Source of the DNA: Psychrobacillus sp. INOP01
GTDB taxonomy: Bacteria > Bacillota > Bacilli > Bacillales_A > Planococcaceae
Direction: 5' to 3'
Length of the DNA stretch: 64,000 nucleotides
Assembly: GCF_018140925.1 (NCBI RefSeq)
Contig: NZ_CP073315.1
Location: 620,001-684,000 of the forward strand
Below are positions 1 to 7,394 of this stretch, in pieces (the first letter of the stretch is position 1; each line of letters begins with the position of its first letter). Below the pieces are notes generated by a model that was given only the letters and a program-made list of their open reading frames with translations, did no database searches and had not been told where the DNA came from. The position numbers and the translations under genes are program-made.

Positions 1-33
1 GTTTGGGGAAGATAATTGCGAGGAGTGATGAAA

Positions 34-243
34 ATGGATTTTCAAATTAGAGAAGCTATTACTGCTAATATGAAAGGTCATACGGCAACAGACATTCGAG
101 GTGTAGTAGAAGACGCGATTCAAAGAGGCGAGGAACATTTACTGCCTGGGCTAGGTGTGTTCTTCGAAAAATGGTGGAACATGACAGACGAATCGAACAA
201 ACAATCCGTATTGAGTGAATTGGCAACTGCGTTTGCAAAATGA
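34..243 (+). CDS. sspI: Small acid-soluble spore protein SspI
   Basis: A 69-residue protein matching the SspI family, minor SASPs found in the spore core. It begins MDFQIREA and holds the family core DAIQRGEEHLLPGLGVFFE at about residues 28-46. The start is the ATG at 34, 8 nt after an AGGAG box at 21-25; the TTG at 16 and ATG at 28 sit too far upstream or too close to that box. SspI genes are normally forespore-specific, but the promoter lies outside or at the edge of the window. A strong terminator follows at once. It is direct evidence that the host forms endospores. Confidence 0.93.
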   Translation: MDFQIREAITANMKGHTATDIRGVVEDAIQRGEEHLLPGLGVFFEKWWNMTDESNKQSVLSELATAFAK

Positions 244-246
244 TGC

Positions 247-290
247 AATCCCGTGAAGAAATTGAATTCTTCGCGGGATTTTTCATTTTT
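247..290 (+). terminator. Terminator after sspI
   Basis: A 14-bp stem (AATCCCGTGAAGAA with TTCTTCGCGGGATT, one G-T pair) and a 6-nt loop are followed by a T-rich run. Confidence 0.85.
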
Positions 291-403
291 TAAAAAAATA
301 TTTCAAAAATTACTAAACCGCTTACAATACTATCGTGTAGCATTCTCTCCAAATATACAATATATTAAATTACTTTTATATCCACAAATTACAATAATAT
401 AAG

Positions 404-432
404 TTTACCTTTTTATAATTACTGCTTATAAT
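404..432 (+). promoter_or_regulatory. Candidate sigma-A promoter for the glcD-like gene
   Basis: TTTACC, 17 nt, TATAAT, ending about 65 nt before the ATG at 498. The rest of the gap 291-497 is AT-rich with nothing else I recognise. The -35 box is weak, so confidence is modest. Confidence 0.4.
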
Positions 433-497
433 TGTTTTATTGGAATCATTGTAAATATTCTAATAAATTTATCAATATATTAAAGAGGCGAATAATA

Positions 498-1892
498 ATG
501 AGTAAATCCATCGAAAATACGTTAAACGAATTAAAGAAATTTTTAAACGATGAACAGATTTCGGTCAATCTAACTGTAAGAGAGTTACATAGTAAAGATG
601 AGTCGTATCATGAAGCAAGTCTTCCTGACATAGTAGTTTTTCCAAAAGAAACGGATGAGGTTAGTAAAATTTTAAAGACTGCTAACAATCTTCATATACC
701 CGTCGTTCCTTTTGGACGCGGTTCAAGCTTAGAAGGTCATGTAATCCCCTATGACAATGGAATTACAATCGATTTTTCATTGATGGACAAAATATTGGAA
801 GTCCGTGAAAATGACCTGCTAGTAAAGGTGCAACCTGGTGTCACACGAACACAATTAAACAAAGAGCTAAAAAAATATGGATTATTCTTCTCTGTAGATC
901 CTGGAGCAGATGCGACACTTGGTGGTATGGCAGCAACAAATGCTAGTGGCACAACGACTGTCAAATACGGAGTGATGCGTGATCAGGTACGTGATTTAGA
1001 AGTTGTCCTAGCGGATGGCACTGTTATACACACAGGGAGTCTAGCAGCAAAATCAGCTTCTGGTTATCATTTGAATGGGTTATTTGTAGGTTCTGAAGGG
1101 TCACTAGGTTGTTTTACAGAATTAACCTTAAGAGTATACGGGATACCTGAATTCACAACAGCAGCTCGAGCAGTCTATCCGACAGTTCAAAACGCAGTAG
1201 AAGCCGTTACTTCTATTTTACAGGCAGGAATTCCAATCGCTCGCGTGGAATTGGTCGACGAGGAATCTATCCGACAAGTAAATCGTTTTAGCGAAACGAA
1301 TTATGCTGAGAGACCGACATTATTTTTAGAATTTGACGGCAATGAAGAAGGTTTAAAACAAGATGTCGAGTTTACAAAAGAAATAATGGAAGATCACGGC
1401 TGTGAAGAAATCCAATTCGAAACAGATAATACAGCACGTACTAAGCTATGGGACGCAAGACATAACTTAGCGTATGCGTATATCCACGGAAATGTCGGCA
1501 AAAAAATGATGGTTACTGATGTGTGTGTACCAATCTCTGAACTAGCCGATGCAGTGGTTTTCGCACGTAAGGAATTAAATTCCCTTGGTCTTATTGGCGG
1601 TCTTACTGGTCATGTAGGAGATGGTAATTTCCATGCGATAATAATGATTGATATGAATGATGCTGAGGAGGTTGCAAGGGCAGACAGTTTTAATGAAAAA
1701 ATAGTGCATTATGCAATAGATCGTAACGGAACTTGTACAGGAGAACATGGGGTTGGTATTGGTAAACAAAAATACCAAGCTATTGAGCATGGAGCAGCTT
1801 TACAGGTGATGGAAAAGATTAAAATAGCCCTTGATCCTAACAATATATTAAATCCACAAAAAATCGTAAAAATAGAAAGTACTGGTGAATAA
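498..1892 (+). CDS. FAD-binding oxidase, GlcD / D-lactate dehydrogenase type
   Basis: A 464-residue flavoprotein of the FAD_binding_4 / FAD-oxidase_C superfamily, which oxidises 2-hydroxyacids such as glycolate or D-lactate. The N-terminal half carries the FAD-binding PFGRGSSLEGH (about 71-81) and DPGADATLGGMAATNASGT (about 133-151); the C-terminal part has GHVGDGNFH and the terminal TGEHGVGIGK, a hallmark of this family. ATG at 498 is chosen because AAAGAGG lies 8 nt upstream; an upstream in-frame extension to 432 lacks a ribosome site. It corresponds to B. subtilis ysfC by position next to sspI, but no GlcF iron-sulfur subunit follows; a transporter gene does, overlapping or abutting its stop. 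It may therefore act as a single-subunit D-lactate or 2-hydroxyacid dehydrogenase, with its substrate brought in by the neighbour (inference). Confidence 0.85.
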   Translation: MSKSIENTLNELKKFLNDEQISVNLTVRELHSKDESYHEASLPDIVVFPKETDEVSKILKTANNLHIPVVPFGRGSSLEGHVIPYDNGITIDFSLMDKILEVRENDLLVKVQPGVTRTQLNKELKKYGLFFSVDPGADATLGGMAATNASGTTTVKYGVMRDQVRDLEVVLADGTVIHTGSLAAKSASGYHLNGLFVGSEGSLGCFTELTLRVYGIPEFTTAARAVYPTVQNAVEAVTSILQAGIPIARVELVDEESIRQVNRFSETNYAERPTLFLEFDGNEEGLKQDVEFTKEIMEDHGCEEIQFETDNTARTKLWDARHNLAYAYIHGNVGKKMMVTDVCVPISELADAVVFARKELNSLGLIGGLTGHVGDGNFHAIIMIDMNDAEEVARADSFNEKIVHYAIDRNGTCTGEHGVGIGKQKYQAIEHGAALQVMEKIKIALDPNNILNPQKIVKIESTGE

Positions 1893-1893
1893 G

Positions 1894-2874
1894 ATGAAAG
1901 TTTTGGAATCTATCAGTAATTTGGCAGGTAAATATTTTGCTCTACTAGTAATTATAGTAGGGGTAGTGGCATTCTTAGCTCCTGAAACGTTTTTACCATT
2001 TGGTAAGTATATTACGATTTTACTAGGTGTTGTTATGTTTGGTATGGGCCTTACATTAAAGGCTGTCGATTTTAAATTAATCGCAACACACCCTAAACCA
2101 GTTATCATCGGCGTTATAGCACAATTTGTTATAATGCCACTTACCGCTTTTGCAATTGCTTATATGTTAAATTTACCTGGTGAGTTAGCCGCGGGACTAG
2201 TATTACTTGGTTCAGTACCAGGAGGAACCGCTTCTAATGTTATGGTATATTTAGCAAAAGGAAACGTGCCACTATCGATTACGATGACATCTTTTTCAAC
2301 ACTGCTTGCTCCTCTATTAACACCAGCATTATTGCTTTTATTTGCTGGACAGTGGATGCCTGTAAATGCAGTTGAAATGTTTATGTCAATCGTTCAAGTT
2401 ATAATTTTCCCAATCGTACTTGGATTAATCGTGAAAAAATTGTTTCCAGTTGCCGTTGAGAAAAGCACAAATGTTGTACCTTTAATATCCGTGTTGGCAA
2501 TAATAACTATAGTTTCTGCTGTTGTTGCAGGAAATGTAAATAATATCGCTTCTGCTGGTTTGTTAGTATTCTTAGGAGTATTTTTGCATAATGGAGCAGG
2601 TTTATTGCTTGGCTATTATGCCGCAAAACTGATGGGATTATCTGAGCTAGATCGTCGTGCTATATCTATCGAAGTAGGTATGCAAAACTCTGGTTTAGGT
2701 GTTGCTCTAGCAGGTGCACACTTAGGACCCCTTGCAGCTCTTCCAAGTGCATTAGGTGCTGTATGGCATAATATTTCTGGACCGATTTTAGCAACGTACT
2801 GGTCAAAACGTCCAGTTAAAGAGGAAGTTAATAAGGAAGTTATTATCCTAGAGAAAACTCCATCTCAAATATAA
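1894..2874 (+). CDS. Bile acid:sodium symporter (BASS) family transporter
   Basis: A 326-residue polytopic membrane protein of the BASS/SBF family (YocS-like), with about ten hydrophobic segments. Family signatures visible are LLGSVPGGTASNVMVYLAKG in the first half and EVGMQNSGLGVALA in the second. The ATG at 1894 lies directly behind the upstream stop (1890-1892); a GTG at 1885 is an alternative that would overlap the upstream gene. The two genes are almost certainly cotranscribed. BASS proteins of bacteria carry organic anions such as pantoate, 2-keto acids or sulfonates with Na+; here uptake of a hydroxy- or keto-acid handled by the adjacent oxidase is plausible but not shown by the sequence. 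Confidence 0.85.
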   Translation: MKVLESISNLAGKYFALLVIIVGVVAFLAPETFLPFGKYITILLGVVMFGMGLTLKAVDFKLIATHPKPVIIGVIAQFVIMPLTAFAIAYMLNLPGELAAGLVLLGSVPGGTASNVMVYLAKGNVPLSITMTSFSTLLAPLLTPALLLLFAGQWMPVNAVEMFMSIVQVIIFPIVLGLIVKKLFPVAVEKSTNVVPLISVLAIITIVSAVVAGNVNNIASAGLLVFLGVFLHNGAGLLLGYYAAKLMGLSELDRRAISIEVGMQNSGLGVALAGAHLGPLAALPSALGAVWHNISGPILATYWSKRPVKEEVNKEVIILEKTPSQI

Positions 2875-2938
2875 TATAGCTCAGAAAAAATGCTAAAAAC
2901 GTCTTCTTAAAATATGCTCAGAAGCTTTATATAAAAAT

Positions 2939-2985
2939 AAAACTGCTTTACTAGTCATAAATGACTGTAAGGCAGTTTTATTTTT
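2939..2985. terminator. Bidirectional terminator between convergent genes
   Basis: AAACTGCTTTAC pairs with GTAAGGCAGTTT, extended by AGTCAT/ATGACT, and has A/T runs on both sides. It can serve the BASS gene on the plus strand and the anti-sigma gene on the minus strand. Confidence 0.85.
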
Positions 2986-3002
2986 CACCTAATTTTCGTT
3001 AA

Positions 3003-4310
3003 CTACTGAGGTAATTCTATTTCAAATGCTTCGTATGTGACGGGCTTTGGATACTTAAATGTACCTAACTGTAATCCTTCTTGCTCATTAGCTTTAAATA
3101 CTTGTTTAAAGCTGTTGCCTTCTATTCTTTCTGCAAAAGGAGCATCCTCTAGCATTAAATTATTTCCACTTGCGTCCTTTAGCCAGATTGGATTTCTATA
3201 TAGTCTGTTATCGTATATTTCATCACTTTGTACATCAAAGTAGACGATTGTTTGATCTTTTTTATACTGAATATCTTTAATAAGAATATTCCCGAAATCC
3301 CCTTGACTTAGTGTGAAAGGAATTTTTTTATTCAAATCTACGCTTACTTCTTCTAATCCACCATTCGGTTCTGCAAATGTATAAGGAATAACGCTCACTT
3401 TTTTTACTCCTTCTTTCAAAGGATTAAAAAGAAAATCAAGTTTAGCTTTTATCATTCCATCTTCTGTATCCCCATGGCCACTACTGCTAAATGCATCTAG
3501 AACATTTTCATGTTCATCTACTACAAAAAAGTTTAAATCAAATGGATCTATCTTTGACTCTTCTTCCCTAGCTATTACTTGAACTGCAAGATCAGTACCA
3601 GCAGGCCCAAGTTTCAAAGATGATATTTTCACTTCTGCTTTATCAATCGTTATTACTTTCTCCGGTCTAATAACTGTCACTTTATTTGATTGTTTCACTG
3701 GAAAGTTAAACTCCCACTTTCCTGGAACAAGACCAATTGCGTCGATTCTAATACTGATATCAAATTCTTCTGGCAGTTCTTCAGTTGGATTTATATCCAT
3801 CATTCCTTTGTACTTCTGTGGCGTAACAAAATCTCCTGAAGAACTAGAACTAAAGTTAATTTCTTTTCCATTGACTTTAATATTCGGTCTTTCCAGTTCA
3901 CCAATAGCAAATAACGACTCTTGGGTATATCCAAAGGTTAGTCTGGTTCCATCATAAAAAATTTCATTCATCGTTAAGCTAATTCCGTTATCTTTTGCCG
4001 ATTGATCTACAACTTGTGTTAATCCTTTTTGCCCTGCTATTTTTAACCCTTCATCCTGCACGTCATTAAAAAATGCACCTATAATTGGAACTTGTGCAGC
4101 AATCTTAGCCATAGCAGGAGAGACACTAGCTGTACTTATAAAAATTCCAATAATTAATATTGCTGCACTAACAAAATAGAATGTCATTCTTTTTATAGAT
4201 TTTTTCTTTTTAGTTGGTTTTAGCGTATTAGAAATGATGGAATCGAGCTTATCCAATGGAACTGATATTTTGTCCATTTCTTTTTTTAGATCTGGCCATT
4301 GTTTACTCAT
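3003..4310 (-). CDS. DUF4179 anti-sigma factor
   Basis: A 435-residue single-pass membrane protein. Residues 1-38 are a lysine-rich cytoplasmic part, residues about 43-64 form a transmembrane helix, and the remainder is an extracytoplasmic DUF4179-type domain starting after SPAMAKIAAQVPIIGAFF, a typical opening of this family. Its start overlaps the end of the upstream ECF sigma gene by 8 nt, the usual arrangement of a translationally coupled sigma/anti-sigma pair. It should bind the sigma factor at the membrane and release it on an envelope signal. The signal cannot be read from the sequence. No zinc-binding HxxxCxxC motif is present in the short cytoplasmic part, so this is not a ZAS-type (RsiW-like) anti-sigma. 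Confidence 0.8.
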   Translation of the reverse strand: MSKQWPDLKKEMDKISVPLDKLDSIISNTLKPTKKKKSIKRMTFYFVSAAILIIGIFISTASVSPAMAKIAAQVPIIGAFFNDVQDEGLKIAGQKGLTQVVDQSAKDNGISLTMNEIFYDGTRLTFGYTQESLFAIGELERPNIKVNGKEINFSSSSSGDFVTPQKYKGMMDINPTEELPEEFDISIRIDAIGLVPGKWEFNFPVKQSNKVTVIRPEKVITIDKAEVKISSLKLGPAGTDLAVQVIAREEESKIDPFDLNFFVVDEHENVLDAFSSSGHGDTEDGMIKAKLDFLFNPLKEGVKKVSVIPYTFAEPNGGLEEVSVDLNKKIPFTLSQGDFGNILIKDIQYKKDQTIVYFDVQSDEIYDNRLYRNPIWLKDASGNNLMLEDAPFAERIEGNSFKQVFKANEQEGLQLGTFKYPKPVTYEAFEIELPQ

Positions 4311-4827
4311 TTACACATTCCTCCTTCAGCTTTTCTCTTAAAAGATTAACTCCCCGATGTATATTAGTCTTCACTGTACCTTCCGGGTATTCTAAAAAAT
4401 CCGCTATTTGCTTAATGGTATAATCCCTGTAAAAACGTAAGATAAGTACTGTTTTATATTTTTCTTCTAGCTTCATAACTTCTTGAAGTAAATCTGGATC
4501 TTTTTCAGGTGCTATATAAGGATTTACTTTACTCTCTAAAGCTTCTCTATCGATAGGGATTACTCTGCTCTTCTTTTTGATAAGATCTAAGGCTGTATTA
4601 ATAAGAATACGAGTCAACCAAGTGGCAAAGTAACGTTCGTCTTTTAAGTTTTTTATAGAAATAAAAGATTTATATACAGTTTCCTGAAAGACCTCCAACG
4701 CATCCTCTTCGTTCTTCATGTACATATAGGCCATTTTGTAAAGCTTCACTTTTTCTTTTTCAATCAGTTCTTGAAATGCCTTATGATTCCCCTTCTTAGC
4801 CCTTTGTACCTTCTTTATATCGGACAA
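4303..4827 (-). CDS. ECF RNA polymerase sigma factor
   Basis: A 174-residue sigma-70 family protein with only regions 2 and 4. Region 2 covers about 20-90, with the segment YMYMKNEEDALEVFQET typical of region 2.2. Region 4 covers about 110-165, with a helix-turn-helix IKQIADFLEYPEGTVKTNIH. It resembles the SigM/SigV/SigW group. The start is a TTG at 4825-4827 preceded by a strong AAAGGAGGGG 9 nt upstream; the ATG five bases before it is out of frame. It is followed by, and overlaps, its anti-sigma gene. A TGAAAC-type promoter lies just upstream, suggesting autoregulation. Which of the other ECF promoters in this window it reads is not known. Confidence 0.9.
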   Translation of the reverse strand: MSDIKKVQRAKKGNHKAFQELIEKEKVKLYKMAYMYMKNEEDALEVFQETVYKSFISIKNLKDERYFATWLTRILINTALDLIKKKSRVIPIDREALESKVNPYIAPEKDPDLLQEVMKLEEKYKTVLILRFYRDYTIKQIADFLEYPEGTVKTNIHRGVNLLREKLKEECVNE

Positions 4828-4855
4828 TTCATAGCCCCTCCTTTCTTATAATCAT

Positions 4856-4884
4856 TAGATATTCTAGGTATGTAAAACGTTTCA
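4856..4884 (-). promoter_or_regulatory. Candidate autoregulatory ECF promoter of the sigma gene
   Basis: On the minus strand TGAAAC (4879-4884), 17 nt, TATCTA (4856-4861), about 30 nt before the sigma start. The -35 is the canonical ECF box; the -10 shares TCTA with the SigM/SigV form CGTCTA but lacks the CG. It differs from the CGTA/CGTATA -10 of the other ECF promoters in this window. Confidence 0.5.
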
Positions 4885-4978
4885 ACTATTTATTTTTATG
4901 TAATTTTATCTTAGAAATAAAAAAATTATTAATATTACAGAGCCTTAAAGGTAACTATAGATAATATTAGACAAATAA

Positions 4979-5012
4979 TAAAGAGTGATTCAGCGTCTCC
5001 CGAATCACTCTT
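4979..5012 (-). terminator. Terminator after argF
   Basis: Perfect 11-bp stem AAGAGTGATTC/GAATCACTCTT around a 10-nt loop, followed on the minus strand by a T-rich stretch. It lies about 100 nt beyond the argF stop. Confidence 0.7.
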
Positions 5013-5115
5013 CCTATGTAGTGATGAAGTTATCCATCTTGATAAACGACATCACGGTATATATAATTCCAAACAAAGAGACAAACCCTGTCTTCTCCAT
5101 TTGTTAATACTTAAT

Positions 5116-6081
5116 TTAAGCCATTACTGATGCAAGTACCGCTTTTTGTGCATGCAAGCGATTTTCTGCTTGTTGGAAAATATACGAATTCGGACCATCA
5201 ATTACAGAGCTTGCAACCTCTTCTTCACGATGAGCTGGTAAGCAATGTAAAAACATATAATCTTTTTTTGCATTTGCGACTAACTCATCATTAATTTGAA
5301 AATCTTTAAAATCAGCAAGTCTTTTAGCTGCTTCTTCCTCTTGCCCCATCGAAGTCCATACATCTGTATATACAACATCTGCATTTACAACCGCTTCTAC
5401 AGGGTCGTTGGATACAAACAACGAGCCACCATTTTCTAGAGCAATAGCTTTAGCTTTTTCTAGTATTTGCTCACTAGCTTCATAGCCAACAGGAGTTGCT
5501 ACGGAAATATGCATTCCCATATAGGCTGCAGCTATGACTAGTGAATGTGCGACATTATTTCCATCACCTATATATGCAAGCTTCAGTCCTGAAGTGTAAC
5601 CTTTCACTTCATGAATCGTTAAAATGTCTGCAAGTGCTTGGCATGGATGAAATATATCTGTTAATCCATTAATGACAGGAATACTAGCATGCTCGGCAAG
5701 CTCTTTAACCATCTCATGTGAGTTTGCACGGATCATGATTCCATCTAAATAACCAGACAATACATGCCCTGTGTCATATACAGATTCACCACGACCGATC
5801 TGTAAATCACGTGCATTCATGAACATACCATTACCACCTAATTGTTTCATACCTACTTCAAAGGAGATTCTTGTACGAGTCGAATGTTTTTCAAAAATCA
5901 TACCTAATGTTTTACCTTCAAGTAAAGGAGGACATTTCCCAGCCTTAGTCAATGTCTTCAACTCAACAGCCAACTGGATTAAGCTGTTAACCTCCTCCTT
6001 TGAGTAATCTAAAAGCGTCAATAAGTCTTTCCCCTTTAAACTATCCACTACTTTTAAATTCACCCATTCAAGTAACTTCAT
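5116..6081 (-). CDS. argF: Ornithine carbamoyltransferase
   Basis: A 321-residue enzyme making citrulline from ornithine and carbamoyl phosphate. Carbamoyl-phosphate site STRTR is at 67-71 and HPCQ at 145-148; the ornithine side is marked by SMGQEE (244-249) and HCLPAHR (279-285). This combination separates OTC from aspartate transcarbamylase. The start is the ATG 9 nt after AAAGGAG. The gene stands alone with its own sigma-A promoter, a possible ARG box and a terminator, away from other arginine genes. An anabolic role (argF) is more likely than a catabolic one (arcB), since no arcA/arcC neighbours are present. Confidence 0.95.
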   Translation of the reverse strand: MKLLEWVNLKVVDSLKGKDLLTLLDYSKEEVNSLIQLAVELKTLTKAGKCPPLLEGKTLGMIFEKHSTRTRISFEVGMKQLGGNGMFMNARDLQIGRGESVYDTGHVLSGYLDGIMIRANSHEMVKELAEHASIPVINGLTDIFHPCQALADILTIHEVKGYTSGLKLAYIGDGNNVAHSLVIAAAYMGMHISVATPVGYEASEQILEKAKAIALENGGSLFVSNDPVEAVVNADVVYTDVWTSMGQEEEAAKRLADFKDFQINDELVANAKKDYMFLHCLPAHREEEVASSVIDGPNSYIFQQAENRLHAQKAVLASVMA

Positions 6082-6120
6082 TTATAAAAACTCCTTTTTC
6101 CGTATATTTATGTAATACCA

Positions 6121-6149
6121 ATTATATGTTTGGATAAATATAAAGTCAA
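6121..6149 (-). promoter_or_regulatory. Sigma-A promoter of argF
   Basis: TTGACT (6144-6149), exactly 17 nt, TATAAT (6121-6126) on the minus strand, about 40 nt before the argF ATG. Confidence 0.8.
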
Positions 6150-6150
6150 G

Positions 6151-6164
6151 TGAATTTATATACA
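6151..6164 (-). promoter_or_regulatory. Candidate ARG box (ArgR/AhrC operator)
   Basis: TGTATATAAATTCA on the minus strand fits the palindromic ARG-box pattern TGAAT-4N-ATTCA with one mismatch. It lies immediately upstream of the argF -35 box. The functional reading is inference from the gene and the motif. Confidence 0.5.
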
Positions 6165-6171
6165 TTTTTTA

Positions 6172-6218
6172 AATAATAAAAACGTTTAAAGGATTTTATA
6201 TTCTAAATCCTTTAAACG
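6172..6218 (-). terminator. Terminator after the M42 peptidase gene
   Basis: Perfect 14-bp stem CGTTTAAAGGATTT/AAATCCTTTAAACG with an 8-nt loop, followed on the minus strand by a T run. Confidence 0.85.
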
Positions 6219-6225
6219 CTAGTAT

Positions 6226-7314
6226 TTAATCGAATGTAATTTTGTTTACTGCATCACGATCTAATTTTTTTATCACTTCTACAATTAATTTCACAGCGTT
6301 TTCATAATCATCTCTATGCAAGATTCCTGCATGAGAATGTATATAGCGAGTTGCTACACCAATTGATAGAGAAGGAACACCATTTACGGAAATATGCATA
6401 GAACCTGCATCAGTTCCCCCACCCGGTATCATTTCAAATTGATAAGGTATATTATGTTCGTCTGCAGTATCAGTTACAAAATCACGTAAACCTTTATGGG
6501 AAACCATAGATGCATCAAATAATACGATTTGTGGACCCTCACCCATTTTACTTGTCGACTCTTTTGCCGTAATACCTGGAGTGTCTCCAGCAACACCTAC
6601 GTCCACTGCAAAGCCGATATCAGGTTTGATCTTATTAGTTGTTGTTTTGGCACCACGAAGGCCAACCTCTTCTTGGACATTGCCTACTCCGTAAACGATG
6701 TTCGGATGATTTTCATCTTTTAGTGCTTTTAATACATCAATTGCAATTGCACAACCAATACGGTTATCCCACGCTTTAGCTAACAGAAGTTTTTCGTTGT
6801 TCATTACTGAGAACTCAAAATAAGGAACTACCATATCTCCTGGTAATACGCCCCATTCCATTGCTTCTTCTTTAGAGGATGCACCTATATCTATGAACAT
6901 ATCTTTAACATCCGCTGCTTTTTTACGCGCTTCTGCAGATAGTATATGAGGAGGTTTTGAGCCAATAATACCAGTTATCGTATCTCCTTTACGTGTCACA
7001 ATCGTTACTCGCTGCGCAAGCATCACTTGGGACCACCATCCGCCTACAGTTTGAAAGCTCAAAAACCCTTTGTCATCAATTTTTGAAATCATAAAGCCGA
7101 CTTCATCTAAATGTCCGGCTACCATAATTTTAGGACCGTTTACATCTCCAACTTTTTCAGCAATTAGACTTCCTAAATTGTCGTATTCAATTTTATCTGC
7201 AAAAGGTGCGATGTACTTCTCCATCACTTCTCTTGGTTCACGCTCGTTACCAGGAATCCCTTTAGCATCTGTCAATTCCTTTAACATCGTTAATGTTTCA
7301 TCTAGCTTTGGCAT
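6226..7314 (-). CDS. M42 family metallo-aminopeptidase (YsdC-like)
   Basis: A 362-residue dinuclear-zinc aminopeptidase of family M42 (glutamyl aminopeptidase / deblocking aminopeptidase group, often misannotated as endoglucanase). Metal ligands and catalytic residues sit in [38 protein letters not shown] and the late RYIHSHAGI motif, so the active site looks complete. It is cytosolic and would trim peptides. Its position between argF and the ysd genes matches B. subtilis ysdC. It has its own promoter and terminator. Confidence 0.9.
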   Translation of the reverse strand: MPKLDETLTMLKELTDAKGIPGNEREPREVMEKYIAPFADKIEYDNLGSLIAEKVGDVNGPKIMVAGHLDEVGFMISKIDDKGFLSFQTVGGWWSQVMLAQRVTIVTRKGDTITGIIGSKPPHILSAEARKKAADVKDMFIDIGASSKEEAMEWGVLPGDMVVPYFEFSVMNNEKLLLAKAWDNRIGCAIAIDVLKALKDENHPNIVYGVGNVQEEVGLRGAKTTTNKIKPDIGFAVDVGVAGDTPGITAKESTSKMGEGPQIVLFDASMVSHKGLRDFVTDTADEHNIPYQFEMIPGGGTDAGSMHISVNGVPSLSIGVATRYIHSHAGILHRDDYENAVKLIVEVIKKLDRDAVNKITFD

Positions 7315-7346
7315 TATTTCGACCTCCTAAATATATGTACGATTCC

Positions 7347-7375
7347 ATTATATTCTAAATTAAAGACATTTTCAA
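7347..7375 (-). promoter_or_regulatory. Sigma-A promoter of the M42 peptidase gene
   Basis: TTGAAA (7370-7375), 17 nt, TATAAT (7347-7352), about 30 nt before the start codon on the minus strand. Confidence 0.75.
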
Positions 7376-7394
7376 AATTTGAACATATAAAATT

